The notes below the pieces were generated by a model that saw only the letters and a list, made by a program, of their open reading frames with translations, was not told the DNA's origin and did not search any database. DNA of 64,000 bases from SNAP01 sp049671745 (GTDB taxonomy: Bacteria > Bacteroidota > Bacteroidia > Bacteroidales > Marinifilaceae). A program made the translations under genes and the position numbers. Location: positions 19,220 to 83,219 of the forward strand of contig JBATVL010000042.1 in the NCBI GenBank assembly GCA_049671745.1. Reading direction: 5' to 3'. Every line of letters begins with the position of its first letter. Position 1 is the first letter of the stretch. Shown piece by piece: positions 44,717 to 54,718 of this stretch.

Positions 44717-44724
44717 TATTTTTG
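44717..44724 (+). promoter_or_regulatory. -7 promoter element of the type I RM operon
   Basis: TATTTTTG matches TAnnTTTG, 81 bp ahead of hsdM. A TTTG occurs at 44682-44685 but the 31-bp gap is longer than normal. Confidence 0.4.
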
Positions 44725-44805
44725 GAAAATAACTGTTCGCAATAATATTGTTTCCTTCAAAGAGATAATATAAATACAAGTAAACTTAATAAGGAAACCT
44801 ACACT

Positions 44806-47409
44806 ATGAATAAACAACAATTAGCAGCAAAGATTTGGGAATCAGCTAATCAGATGCGATCGAAGATAGATGCAAATGAATATAAAGACTATATTCTAGG
44901 TTTCATTTTTTATAAATATTTATCAGATAAGGAGATTCAATTTCTAAAGAAAGCGGAGTTCTCAGAAGAAGATATAAAAGAACTTACAGAAGACGATTTA
45001 GTAACGACAAAGTATATAAAAGAAAATCTTGGTTATTTTATAGCTTATAAAGATTTGTTTTCTACTTGGATAAGCAAGGGAAAAGATTTTGATGTTTCAA
45101 ATGTAAGTGATGCATTGTCTGCATTTAATCGTTTGATTTGGCCAGCTTATAAGAAAGTATATGAGGGTATTTTTAAGACTCTTGATACAGGTTTGAGTAA
45201 GCTTGGAGAGAGTACAGGTGCACAGACAAAGGCAATTAGTAAGTTGTTATATCTTATTAAAGATATTCCTATGAACGGTAAGCAAGATTATGATGTTCTA
45301 GGTTTTATTTATGAATATCTGATAAGTATGTTTGCTGCTAATGCAGGCAAGAAAGCAGGTGAGTTCTATACACCTCATGAAGTCTCGTTTTTAATGTCGG
45401 AAATAGCAGCAGATCATTTAAAAGACAGGAAAAAGATACATATTTATGATCCAACGAGTGGTTCAGGCTCCTTATTGATAAATATTGGTAGTTCTGTAGC
45501 CAAGCATATAGTAGATGAGAATAATATTAAATACTATGCTCAGGAATTAAAGCAAAATACTTATAATTTGACACGTATGAATTTAGTAATGCGTGGAATA
45601 TTACCAGATAATATAGTAACACGTAATGGAGATACATTAGAAGAAGATTGGCCATATTTTGATGAGAATGACTCCGCTAATTCATACGATCCTCTTTATG
45701 TAGATGTGGTGGTATCAAATCCTCCATACTCTCAGCAATGGGATTCTGCCAATAAAGAAAACGATCCACGATATGCACGATTTGGTCTTGCACCAAAGAC
45801 AAAGGCAGATTATGCTTTTCTTCTGCACGATTTATATCATTTGAAGCCAGACGGAATAATGTGCATAGTATTACCTCATGGTGTATTATTTAGAGGAGGA
45901 GAAGAAGGAATAATACGAAAGAAACTTATAGAAGGAAATCATATAGATGCAATTATTGGATTACCTGCTAATATATTTTTTGGAACAGGTATACCTACAA
46001 CTATAATTGTATTAAAACAAAAACGAACAAATACAGATGTATTAATTGTTGATGCTTCTAAAGGATTTGTGAAAGTTGGTAAAAACAACATGTTACGAGC
46101 TTCTGATATAAAAAGAACAGTGGATGCTGTAATAGATAGAGAGTCAATTCCTAAGTTCTCAAGGATAGTTGAAAAACAAGAGATACAAGAGAATGAATAT
46201 AATTTGAATATACCACGATATGTTGATTCATCAGAAGCAGCAAAGAGTTGGGATATATATGCCTCAATGTTTGGAGGAATTCCAGAAAAAGAGATTGATG
46301 AACTAGGTAAATTTTGGGAAGCATTCCCAGGATTAAGAGTCGAGTTATTCACAAAGACATCAGCAGCATATTCAGAAGTAAAGGCTGAAAGTATAAAGGA
46401 ATTTATAACTGAACACTCAGACGTGAAGAGCTTTATAAAAAGTTTTAATGAATCATTTGGCTCATTTAATACTTTTTTGAAAGATAAATTATTAACTAAC
46501 TTATTGAAAGTAAATATATCAAAGGAAGAGAGCGAGCTTAGTCAAGACATATTTACACGTATGGAATCGGTACCGTTTGTAGATAAATACGAGGCTTACC
46601 AGTTACTTAACGATGAGTGGATTAAGATAGAGGGTGATATAGAGATTATACAGACAGAAGGCTTTGAAAGCACTAGAAAGGTTGATCCTAATATTGTGAC
46701 TAAAAAGAAAAAAGGCAAAGACACAGAAGTGCAAGAAGGATGGTATGGGCATATGATGCCATTTGAATTGGTACAGAAAGCCTACTTAAAAGAAGCTTTA
46801 CAAGTCTTAAAGGAAAAAGAGAATCGTTTATTGGAGATACCAGATCAATATACTGAGATACTAGATTCATTAAGTGAAGAAGAAAAAGAAGAAGAGACAG
46901 TAAATGAATCTAAAGATGGTTTTGTTGCTGCGCTTATAACTAAAGTAGTTAAGCAAATACAGGCAGATAAGAAGAAAATGGGTGTTTCTCGTAAAGCAGG
47001 AATGGATGTTGCTGAAAAAGAGTATGAGGAAAAGATATTAAAAGTATCGGCATTGATGGCTGAAAATAAAAAGCTTACTAAAGAGATAAAAGAAGAACAG
47101 GCAAAACTGCATTTATTGACAAAAGAAACAATTGAAAAACTTAGTGATGAACAAGTATATGAATTGCTTGAGTTGAAATGGATAAGTTCATTGGTTAATT
47201 CGATAAACAAATTGCCTAAGGTACTTATTAATACATTGAGTACTAAAGTGCAAGCTCTTGCAGATAAATATGCTGTTACTTATTCTGATATTGTAAGAGA
47301 AAAGAATAAAACTGAAAAAAGTTTATCATCCTTAATTGATGAGCTTACAGGTGATGAGTATGATATGAAAGGTCTTAGTGAATTTAAATCATTGTTAAAA
47401 GGTGAGTAG
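44806..47409 (+). CDS. hsdM: Type I restriction-modification methyltransferase subunit HsdM
   Basis: N6-adenine methyltransferase subunit. N-terminal HsdM helical domain (residues ~1-170), SAM motif I DPTSGSGSLL (215-224), catalytic NPPY (305-308) in VVVSNPPYSQQW, and KADYAFLLHDLYHLK. At 867 residues it is about 350 longer than a typical HsdM; the extension after about residue 510 is helical, Lys/Glu-rich and likely coiled-coil (for example NKKLTKEIKEEQAKLHLLTK). Long HsdM variants of this kind occur in other type I systems. hsdS follows after 1 bp. Confidence 0.95.
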   Translation: MNKQQLAAKIWESANQMRSKIDANEYKDYILGFIFYKYLSDKEIQFLKKAEFSEEDIKELTEDDLVTTKYIKENLGYFIAYKDLFSTWISKGKDFDVSNVSDALSAFNRLIWPAYKKVYEGIFKTLDTGLSKLGESTGAQTKAISKLLYLIKDIPMNGKQDYDVLGFIYEYLISMFAANAGKKAGEFYTPHEVSFLMSEIAADHLKDRKKIHIYDPTSGSGSLLINIGSSVAKHIVDENNIKYYAQELKQNTYNLTRMNLVMRGILPDNIVTRNGDTLEEDWPYFDENDSANSYDPLYVDVVVSNPPYSQQWDSANKENDPRYARFGLAPKTKADYAFLLHDLYHLKPDGIMCIVLPHGVLFRGGEEGIIRKKLIEGNHIDAIIGLPANIFFGTGIPTTIIVLKQKRTNTDVLIVDASKGFVKVGKNNMLRASDIKRTVDAVIDRESIPKFSRIVEKQEIQENEYNLNIPRYVDSSEAAKSWDIYASMFGGIPEKEIDELGKFWEAFPGLRVELFTKTSAAYSEVKAESIKEFITEHSDVKSFIKSFNESFGSFNTFLKDKLLTNLLKVNISKEESELSQDIFTRMESVPFVDKYEAYQLLNDEWIKIEGDIEIIQTEGFESTRKVDPNIVTKKKKGKDTEVQEGWYGHMMPFELVQKAYLKEALQVLKEKENRLLEIPDQYTEILDSLSEEEKEEETVNESKDGFVAALITKVVKQIQADKKKMGVSRKAGMDVAEKEYEEKILKVSALMAENKKLTKEIKEEQAKLHLLTKETIEKLSDEQVYELLELKWISSLVNSINKLPKVLINTLSTKVQALADKYAVTYSDIVREKNKTEKSLSSLIDELTGDEYDMKGLSEFKSLLKGE

Positions 47410-47410
47410 T

Positions 47411-48637
47411 ATGGCTGAGAAAAAAAATATACCTGCGATTCGATTTTGTGGGTTTTCTGTGGATTGGAAAGTGTATAATTTGGGTATGATAACAGATTGC
47501 TATTCTGGAGGAACTCCAAGTGTTAGTAATAAACTATATTATGGTGAAAGCTATCCTTTTATTAGATCAGGAGAAATTAATTCATATTACACAGAGCTAT
47601 TTTTAACTGAAAAAGGATTGCGAAATTCCTCTGCAAAATTAGTTAAAAAGGGTGATATTTTGTATGCACTCTATGGTGCGACAAGCGGAGAAGTAGGAAT
47701 TTCCAATATAAATGGAGCAATTAATCAGGCAATATTAGCAATAAAACCGAAACAAGATTATAATTCTTACTTTCTTGCTTATTGGTTGAAAAAGCAAAAG
47801 AGCTCAATAGTAAATACTTATTTACAAGGAGGACAAGGAAACTTATCTGGAAATATTGTAAAAGATTTAGAAGTAAGTATTCCTAATTATACAGAACAAA
47901 CAAAAATAGGAGACTTTTTTAAGCAAATAGACGAGCTTATCACTCATAATCAGGCTAAGTATGATAAGTTGGTGAATGTAAAGAAGTCGATGTTGGAGAA
48001 GATGTTTCCTAGGGCTGGTGCTGATGTTCCTGAGATTCGTTTTTCTGGCTTTACTGGGGCTTGGGTTGAATTGACTTTGGGGGAACATGCAATTATTAAG
48101 GGCCGTTTGGGTTGGAAATCATTAAAACATAATGAATACCTGGATGAAGGTCCAAGTATGATTGCAGGTAGGCATATTAAAAATGGAGTAATTGATTGGA
48201 GCTCAGTTGATTATATTCCTCAATGGAGATACGATGAATCACCAGAAATTAAGTTAAAAGATGATGATGTGATTTTCTCAAAAGACGGCTCATTGGGCAA
48301 CCCTTCTATTATAAAGAATTTACAAAAAAAAGCAACAATAAATTCAACAATGATGTTAGTAAGGCTTGATAGTAAAATAAACTCTGATTTTTTCTATCAA
48401 GTTCTAAAAACTAAACAGTTTGAGAATCTAATAAAGCTAAAGGTTTCAGGAAGCAGTATTCCTCATCTATTTCAAGCAGATATGAGAAAATTCAGATTTT
48501 CAGCTTCAACCTTATCTGAGCAAAAGAAAATAGGAAATTATTTCAAAGAACTAGACAATGTACTAAATCTTCAAAAGCAAGAGTTAGAGAAGTTAAAGAC
48601 CATAAAAAAGGCAATGTTAGAAAAGATGTTTGTATAA
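47411..48637 (+). CDS. hsdS: Type I RM specificity subunit HsdS
   Basis: Determines the DNA target of the RM complex. About 408 residues with the two-half layout: TRD1 begins IPAIRFCGFSVDW, TRD2 begins VPEIRFSGFTGAW. Each half ends in a conserved helix (FFKQIDELITHNQAKYDKLV... KKSMLEKMF and YFKELDNVLNLQKQELEKLK... KKAMLEKMF). I start at ATG 47411, 1 nt after the hsdM stop; a GTG at 47402 is in frame. Both TRDs look complete, so the recognition sequence should be bipartite. Confidence 0.93.
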   Translation: MAEKKNIPAIRFCGFSVDWKVYNLGMITDCYSGGTPSVSNKLYYGESYPFIRSGEINSYYTELFLTEKGLRNSSAKLVKKGDILYALYGATSGEVGISNINGAINQAILAIKPKQDYNSYFLAYWLKKQKSSIVNTYLQGGQGNLSGNIVKDLEVSIPNYTEQTKIGDFFKQIDELITHNQAKYDKLVNVKKSMLEKMFPRAGADVPEIRFSGFTGAWVELTLGEHAIIKGRLGWKSLKHNEYLDEGPSMIAGRHIKNGVIDWSSVDYIPQWRYDESPEIKLKDDDVIFSKDGSLGNPSIIKNLQKKATINSTMMLVRLDSKINSDFFYQVLKTKQFENLIKLKVSGSSIPHLFQADMRKFRFSASTLSEQKKIGNYFKELDNVLNLQKQELEKLKTIKKAMLEKMFV

Positions 48638-48664
48638 TTGAATCATTAGGAAAAAATATATATA

Positions 48665-51600
48665 ATGACATTTACCAAAGAGTCGGAATTTGAGCAAGCA
48701 CTGATAAATATTTTAAGTCAAAAAGGTTGGGAAAAGGAGATAATAAAAAATCCTAGTGAAAAAGTTTTGCTTAGGAACTGGGCTGATATTATTTTTGAGA
48801 ACAATAGAGGTATAGATAAATTAAACGATCAGGAATTGACTGATGGTGAGATGCAGCAGATTGTTGAGCAGATAAACAATCTTCGCACTCCTTTAAAGTT
48901 AAATGGTTTTATTATTGGTAAGACAATATCTATAGTTCGTGATAATACTGCTGATGCTCTTCATTATGGGAAGGAAGTATATCTAAAAATATATGACCGT
49001 CAAGAGATAGCTGCAGGACAAAGCAGGTATCAGATAGTACAGCAACCTCAATTTAGGACAAAGTCGAAGATGTTGAACGATAGGCGCGGTGATTTAATGC
49101 TTTTAATAAACGGTATGCCTTTAATACATATAGAGTTAAAGCGTAGCGGTGTGTCAGTAAGTCAGGCATGTAATCAAATAGAAAAATATTCAAAAGAGGG
49201 GATTTTTACAGGCTTATTTTCATTGGTACAAATATTTGTAGCTATGCAGCCTGATAAAGCACAATATTTTGCTAATCCAGGTCCAGATGGGAAGTTTAAT
49301 AAAGATTTTTATTTTCATTGGGCTGATTATAATAATGAAATCATAAATAATTGGAAAGATGTGGCCTCATCTTTACTATCTATTCCAATGGCTCATCAGT
49401 TAATAGGTTTTTATACGGTAGCTGATAACTTAGATGGTGTATTAAAAGTTATGCGAAGTTATCAGTATTTTGCCGCTAATGCCATTAGTGATAAAGTCTC
49501 TAAGACAGATTGGAAAAGTCCTGATATATTAGGTGGTTATATATGGCACACTACTGGCTCTGGGAAAACTATGACTAGCTTTAAGTCGGCTCAGTTAATT
49601 TCTAATTCAAAGGATGCCGATAAGGTAATATTCTTAATGGATAGAATAGAGTTAGGTACACAATCATTAAATGAATATCAAGGCTTCGCAGATGATAGTG
49701 AATCGGTACAAGCTACTGAAAATACAGGAGTGTTAGTTACTAAGTTAAAAAGTAACGATCCTGCTAATACTTTAATTGTTACCTCTATTCAGAAGATGAG
49801 TAATATAAACGACGAGGAGGGAGGATTAAAATCGCATGATATTGAACAGATGAACTCTCAAAGGATAGTCTTTATTATAGATGAAGCTCACCGCTCTACC
49901 TTTGGTGATATGCTGATAATAATAAAAGAAACATTTCCGTCTGCATTATTTTTTGGATTTACTGGAACACCTATACAGGAAGAAAATCAGAAGAAGAAGA
50001 ATACTACCTCAACTGTTTTCGGAGACGAATTGCATAGGTATAGTATTGCTGATGGAATACGTGATAAAAATGTACTAGGTTTTGATCCATATAAAGTCTT
50101 AACATATAAAGATAAGGATTTACGAACAGCAGTGGCTTTAGAAAAAGCAAAGGCAGCGGATGTGAGTGAAGCTTTTGCAGACGATAAAAAGAAAGAGATC
50201 TTCAATGAGTATATGAAGCAAGTGAAGATGACAGGCTTTATTGGAGAAGATGGAAAATATGTGAAAGGTATAGAAGATTTCTTACCTAAATCTCAATATA
50301 CAAGAGAAGAGCATCAGAAAAAAGTAGTAGAGGATATATTAGATAATTGGCAAGTATTAAGTCAAACTAGTAAGTTCCATTCTATGTTTGCTACAAGTAG
50401 TATACGTGAGGCCATAGAATATTACAGATTTATAAAAGCTAAGAATCCAGATTTAAAAATTACAGCTTTGTTTGATCCTAATATTGACAATAATGGTGAT
50501 TTTATTAATAAGGAGGAAGGCCTGGAAGAGATAATGCTAGATTATAATAATAGATACCAGCATGATTTTAGTTTTGCCACTCACTCCAAATTCAAGAAAG
50601 ATATATCTGCTAGACTATCTCATAAGGAGCCATATAGGCATATACACAAAACTCCAGATCAGCAATTAGACTTGTTGATAGTAGTTGATCAGATGTTGAC
50701 AGGCTTTGATTCAAAATGGCTTAACACTTTGTATATGGATAAAGTGATGAAGTACGAAAGTATAATACAGTCTTTTTCTCGTACAAACCGTCTTTTTGGT
50801 CATGATAAACAATTTGGAACGATACGTTATTATAGACAGCCTCATACTATGGAGCAAAACATAGAAAAGGCTGTAAAACTTTATTCTGGTGATAGAGAAA
50901 TAGATTTATTTGTTCAGAAATTGGAATATAATTTGAACAAGATGAACTCTGTCTATGATGATATTTCTGGATTATTTACTAATGCAAAAATATCTAATTT
51001 TGAAAAGTTACCTGCAGATAAATCTGAACGTGGTGAATTTGCTAAATTGTTTAAGGAGTTTAATATGTTTCTAGAGGCAGCCAAGATACAGGGCTTTAAA
51101 TGGGAACAATTGAGTTATGAGTTTGGAAAAGGTAAAGGAAAGCCTAAGTCGGTTGTTGATATAAACTTTGATGAAAACAGTTATTTGATTCTAGCTCTTC
51201 GTTATAAAGAGCTCTTTAAAGGTGTAAGTGAGGGAGGTCACGGTTATGAAGATGTACCCTATGAAATAGATGGTTATTTAGCAGAGATAGAGACTGGCAG
51301 GATAGATTCAGAATATATGAATTCGAGATTCGATAAATTTCTTAGAGAAATAAATACTAAGGGAATTGATAAACAAAAGATTCAGGAAACTTTAAATGTT
51401 TTACATAAATCATTTGTATCTTTAAATCAGGAGGAACAGAAACATGCCAATATTTTTCTTCATGATGTACAGAGTGGAAATGCAAGACTAGAAAACGGTA
51501 AGACTTTTAGAGAATATATTACAGAGTACCAACGTAATGCCAAAGATGAAGAGATATACAATATTTCAAGTGTTTTGGGATTGGATGAAGAGAAGCTTAG

Positions 51601-51841
51601 AGAGTTTATGAATTCAAAAGTTACAGAATCAAATATTAATGAGTTTGGACGTTTCACAGCTTTAAAGAGTAGTGTTGATGGGAGTAAGGCAAAGGAATAT
51701 TTTGAGAAACTTGAGGGGGGACGAATATCTCCTCCTAAAGTGAAAATTAAAGTGCATAATTTGCTTCAGAAGTTCATCTTTTGCGGTGGCTATGATATCT
51801 CTATTGTGCCTGAGGAAAAGCCCGACTTGGCATCTGTTTAG
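48665..51841 (+). CDS. hsdR: Type I restriction endonuclease subunit HsdR
   Basis: 1058 residues, motor-nuclease of the RM complex. N-terminal PD-(D/E)XK nuclease with E157-x-K159 in PLIHIELKRSG; SF2 helicase with Walker A HTTGSGKT (295-302), DEAH (406-409) and FFGFTGTPI; second RecA domain with VVDQMLTGFDSKW and QSFSRTNRLF. The C-terminal helical region binds the methylase core. All key residues are present, so the operon hsdMSR should be functional. Ends in a terminator hairpin. Confidence 0.95.
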   Translation: MTFTKESEFEQALINILSQKGWEKEIIKNPSEKVLLRNWADIIFENNRGIDKLNDQELTDGEMQQIVEQINNLRTPLKLNGFIIGKTISIVRDNTADALHYGKEVYLKIYDRQEIAAGQSRYQIVQQPQFRTKSKMLNDRRGDLMLLINGMPLIHIELKRSGVSVSQACNQIEKYSKEGIFTGLFSLVQIFVAMQPDKAQYFANPGPDGKFNKDFYFHWADYNNEIINNWKDVASSLLSIPMAHQLIGFYTVADNLDGVLKVMRSYQYFAANAISDKVSKTDWKSPDILGGYIWHTTGSGKTMTSFKSAQLISNSKDADKVIFLMDRIELGTQSLNEYQGFADDSESVQATENTGVLVTKLKSNDPANTLIVTSIQKMSNINDEEGGLKSHDIEQMNSQRIVFIIDEAHRSTFGDMLIIIKETFPSALFFGFTGTPIQEENQKKKNTTSTVFGDELHRYSIADGIRDKNVLGFDPYKVLTYKDKDLRTAVALEKAKAADVSEAFADDKKKEIFNEYMKQVKMTGFIGEDGKYVKGIEDFLPKSQYTREEHQKKVVEDILDNWQVLSQTSKFHSMFATSSIREAIEYYRFIKAKNPDLKITALFDPNIDNNGDFINKEEGLEEIMLDYNNRYQHDFSFATHSKFKKDISARLSHKEPYRHIHKTPDQQLDLLIVVDQMLTGFDSKWLNTLYMDKVMKYESIIQSFSRTNRLFGHDKQFGTIRYYRQPHTMEQNIEKAVKLYSGDREIDLFVQKLEYNLNKMNSVYDDISGLFTNAKISNFEKLPADKSERGEFAKLFKEFNMFLEAAKIQGFKWEQLSYEFGKGKGKPKSVVDINFDENSYLILALRYKELFKGVSEGGHGYEDVPYEIDGYLAEIETGRIDSEYMNSRFDKFLREINTKGIDKQKIQETLNVLHKSFVSLNQEEQKHANIFLHDVQSGNARLENGKTFREYITEYQRNAKDEEIYNISSVLGLDEEKLREFMNSKVTESNINEFGRFTALKSSVDGSKAKEYFEKLEGGRISPPKVKIKVHNLLQKFIFCGGYDISIVPEEKPDLASV

Positions 51842-51886
51842 TTGGTTATGAATTAGTATGTTTTATACTTAATATTACTAAAATAA

Positions 51887-51921
51887 ACCTCTGAGATTAT
51901 GTTAATCTCAGAGGTGTTCTT
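51887..51921 (+). terminator. Terminator of hsdMSR
   Basis: A 13-bp perfect stem (51887-51899 with 51903-51915) with a 3-base loop. The arm ACCTCTGAGAT recurs in the terminator at 58330. Confidence 0.75.
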
Positions 51922-51955
51922 AATATGAAACTTTTTTACTGTTTTTTCATATTTC

Positions 51956-52435
51956 CTATAATTTCATATAATAATATTCATTATTTATAATAACATATTT
52001 TTTTGATGTGGAAGATTTATAATAAGGAATTTGAATTAGATTTTTACCTTCATTATCTCTTATGTATACATTACTTATGTTATATTTATCATTAATATAA
52101 GAGCCTTTCAAATATAAATATTCGGCTTTCATTTTAGGCTCTTTATTAGTGTCGTATTTTGTATATGCAAATATTTTAAGAAGATCTCTTTCCTCATTAT
52201 TTTTTACTGATGTATTATTTGAATTATCTGTTGTAGGCCTTTGTTGTCTATATCTTTGATGTTTATTTTTTTTGAATTTTATATTAGAAAGAAGTCCAGA
52301 AGAACTTGATTTTGTGTTGGTAGATTTTGATGATGGAACGTATGTCGCATATGATGAATATGAAGATTGTGCTTTTAATTGATTGCTTAGTGCTAATATT
52401 AGAACTAATAATAAGATCGTTTTTACTTTTAACAT
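51956..52435 (-). CDS. Secreted protein, unknown function
   Basis: 159 residues with a signal peptide (MLKVKTILLLVLILALSNQL, cleavage near KAQ). Then a Ser/Thr-rich linker (YVPSSKSTNTKSSSSGLL), a basic stretch (FKKNKHQRYRQQRP) and a beta-rich end with many Tyr (EYLYLKGSYINDKYNISNVY). It is transcribed toward hsdR and has no clear partner. No family recognised; the long Ser linker suggests a surface or periplasmic protein. Confidence 0.6.
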   Translation of the reverse strand: MLKVKTILLLVLILALSNQLKAQSSYSSYATYVPSSKSTNTKSSSSGLLSNIKFKKNKHQRYRQQRPTTDNSNNTSVKNNEERDLLKIFAYTKYDTNKEPKMKAEYLYLKGSYINDKYNISNVYIRDNEGKNLIQIPYYKSSTSKKYVIINNEYYYMKL

Positions 52436-52546
52436 TTCATTTAAATTGTTTGAGTATATATTAATATGTTATGAAAATTAGTTTACGAAGATAATGTTAA
52501 AACAGTATATAACAAAGAAATTTAATAAACTAGAATCCCTATAACT

Positions 52547-52783
52547 TTACCCCTTTAAAGACTGTAGTAAAATTTCACATTTAACGTAGCTAAATTAGAG
52601 ATATGATAAAACGTTGGGCAATAGAAGAAAAACTATCAATTCTAACTATAAAATACTTGGTGTAGTTGAGGAAACAAAAGTAATATAATCCATAAAAAAA
52701 TATCATTATTCATTTTGAGGAGACTTCGCATCAGCGAAAATATAAAATAGAATGAAACCTCAGGATATCAGGGATTAAAACAA
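52547..52783 (+). mobile_element. Internally deleted IS3-type element (MITE-like)
   Basis: About 237 bp that keeps both ends of the IS3-type element at 55717-57166 and lacks the middle. The left end shares CCCCTTTAAAGACTGTAG and the leader AATTTCACATTTAA; a decayed orfA start follows (ATG 52603, MIKRWAIEEKLSIL versus MKRRWTLEEKLSIL of the intact copy). After about 80 bp it jumps to the other end: TTTTGAGGAG, then GGATATCAGGGATTAAAAC, matching the far terminus. About 1.2 kb is missing, and the remainder is diverged, so it is an old deletion derivative that could be moved in trans by the intact transposase. Confidence 0.8.
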
Positions 52784-52886
52784 GATGTTGTTATAATCAA
52801 AAGTAATACATAGTTGTTTGTACAATAACTAATCAAATGTTTTCTAGGTTTTATTTAAATTAATATCTTGCGGCAAATTATATATT

Positions 52887-54158
52887 ATGAAAAAACGATT
52901 CTCTTATTTATTAGTGTGTTTATTTGTGTTTATGTCTTCTATTATAGTGGCACAAGATAAAACAGAGCTTACTTTTAAAGAAAATTTAAAGGAGGCAAAA
53001 AAAGGAAATGTTGATGCTCAATTACAAGTTGGTTTTTGTTATTATAATGGCAAAGATGTTACTAAGAATTATAAAAAAGCTTTTTTTTGGTGGAAGAAAG
53101 CAGCAGAGCAAGAGAATGCATCTGCTCAATATAATTTAGGGCTTTATTATTATAATGATAACGGTAATTCTAATGGTGTTACTAAAGATTTAAAGAAATC
53201 ATTTTATTGGTATAGTAAAGCCGCTGATGCTGGTGATGTTGATTCTCAGGTATGGATAGGATATTTTTATTATAATGGATTAGGTGTTGTTAAAGATTTA
53301 AAAAAGTCATTCTATTGGTATAATAAAGCAGCAGAAGGAGGTAATGTCTTTTCTCAATCTAGATTAGGACTTTGTTATTATAACGGTGTAGGAATTCTTA
53401 AAGATTTAAAGAAGTCGTTTTCTTGGTACAAGAAAGCTGCAGAACAAGGTTATGAGTCTGCTCAATCTCAGTTAGGATATTGTTATTATAACGGTGAAGG
53501 AGTTCTTAAAGATTTAAAGAAGTCGTTTTCTTGGTATAAGAAAGCAGCAGCGCAAGGTAATGTTTCTTCTCAATCTCAATTAGGATATTGTTATTTTTAT
53601 GGTGATGGAGTTCTTAAAGATTTAAAGAAGTCATTTCAGTGGTATAAGAAAGCAGCAGAGCAAGGTGATTTAACTTCTCAATCTCAATTAGGATATTGTT
53701 ATTTTTATGGAGAGGGTGTACTAAAGGATTTAAATCAAGCAATTTTTTGGTATAAAAAATCTGCAGAAAAAGGAAGTGCTTTTTCTCAATCAAAATTAGG
53801 ATATTGTTATTTTTATGGGAAGGGTGTATTAAAGGATTTAAATAATGCATTCTTTTGGTATAAGAAAGCAGCAGAACAAGGGAATGTTGATTCGCAAGCT
53901 AAATTGGGATATTGCTATTGTAATGGAAAGGGTGTTGCTGAAGATTTGAATAAAGCTTTTTATTGGTATATAAAAGCTGCAGAACAAGATAATGCATATT
54001 CTCAATATTGTTTAGGAATATTATATATAAATGGATTTGGATGTGAGAAGAATTTATATAAAGCTGCTGTTTGGACAAAAAAAGCTTATGATAATGGCAA
54101 TGAAAAGGCATCTAAAATTTGGGAAGATAATGAATTATGGAAGTATAGTGACAAGTAA
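52887..54158 (+). CDS. Secreted Sel1-repeat protein
   Basis: 423 residues with a signal peptide (about 1-22, IIVAQ). Residues 41-404 are ten Sel1-like repeats, nine of 36 residues and one longer, with consensus NVxSQxxLGYCYYNGxGVLKD and LKKSFxWYKKAAEQG. Sel1 repeats are solenoid protein-binding modules. Repeats 4-8 are nearly identical, so unequal recombination can change their number. Alone between IS copies, with no operon partner; role unknown. Confidence 0.9.
   Translation: MKKRFSYLLVCLFVFMSSIIVAQDKTELTFKENLKEAKKGNVDAQLQVGFCYYNGKDVTKNYKKAFFWWKKAAEQENASAQYNLGLYYYNDNGNSNGVTKDLKKSFYWYSKAADAGDVDSQVWIGYFYYNGLGVVKDLKKSFYWYNKAAEGGNVFSQSRLGLCYYNGVGILKDLKKSFSWYKKAAEQGYESAQSQLGYCYYNGEGVLKDLKKSFSWYKKAAAQGNVSSQSQLGYCYFYGDGVLKDLKKSFQWYKKAAEQGDLTSQSQLGYCYFYGEGVLKDLNQAIFWYKKSAEKGSAFSQSKLGYCYFYGKGVLKDLNNAFFWYKKAAEQGNVDSQAKLGYCYCNGKGVAEDLNKAFYWYIKAAEQDNAYSQYCLGILYINGFGCEKNLYKAAVWTKKAYDNGNEKASKIWEDNELWKYSDK
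53007..54098 (+). repeat. Tandem 108-bp repeats encoding Sel1 units
   Basis: Ten in-frame copies of a 108-bp unit (the second about 12 bp longer). Central copies are highly alike at DNA level, for example CTTAAAGATTTAAAGAAGTC recurs in successive units. Such arrays readily expand or contract by whole units. Confidence 0.85.
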
Positions 54159-54189
54159 TTTCTGCTTACTATTTCGCATGACCTACAAC

Positions 54190-54440
54190 GGAGGATAGTA
54201 CTAAGTTCCTTTATGGGAATGTTAAGCCTGGGGAGTCTGTTTTGATTGATGTTTTTTTGGTATTGTTACTTTATTAAAGAGAGAGTATGCCCGTGGAATG
54301 GTACTGAACTTAATGCTCTTTTACCTAAAATGAGTCCACTGAATCCAAAATGCTTAACAAACAAACATAATGTTTTTTAAGAGATTGCATCTTTTGTTAA
54401 GAAGTTTAAGGATGTGGGTAGCCATATATAATAATTTGTT
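54190..54440 (+). pseudogene. Possible decayed coding fragment
   Basis: Short broken stretches still read like protein (for example TKFLYGNVKPGESVLID, then ELNALLPKMSPLNPKCL, and EIASFVKKFKDVGSHI before a stop) but in different frames with stops between them, followed at once by a terminator. This fits a decayed gene, but no family is recognised and chance is not excluded. Confidence 0.25.
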
Positions 54441-54442
54441 AG

Positions 54443-54478
54443 AGAGGTTGTTTCTGTTTTGAAACAACCTCTTTTTCT
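54443..54478 (+). terminator. Rho-independent terminator
   Basis: A perfect 12-bp stem (54443-54454 with 54461-54472), 6-base loop and T-run. It has no intact gene directly upstream, which supports a decayed gene in the preceding 250 bp. The rest of the gap to 54718 is AT-rich and shows nothing I can support. Confidence 0.8.
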
Positions 54479-54718
54479 AATTGATATTTATTAGTTTTAT
54501 CTATAGGTAGTTAATTTTCTGAATTTTACTCAAATCTTAAAGATGACTAAATGACTAACTTGAGAGATGCTATTGTGCTTTTTGAAAATATTTATTATTG
54601 TTTATCATATTTCTTAGTTATCTTGTATTGGTTGTACTGTTACTTGTTTGTTCTTCTTATAATGAAATAAGTTCAGGATTAATCTATAATCAACATACGA
54701 TAGTAGAAATATAATTTT

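Noticed and set aside
47411..48637. The hsdS tails at 59.6 and 63.3 kb being silent cassettes for the intact hsdS
   Set aside because: Their conserved tail helices differ from those of the intact HsdS, so direct exchange with it is unlikely.
53007..54098. CRISPR or intergenic repeat array
   Set aside because: The periodicity is 108 bp and fully coding (Sel1 repeats).
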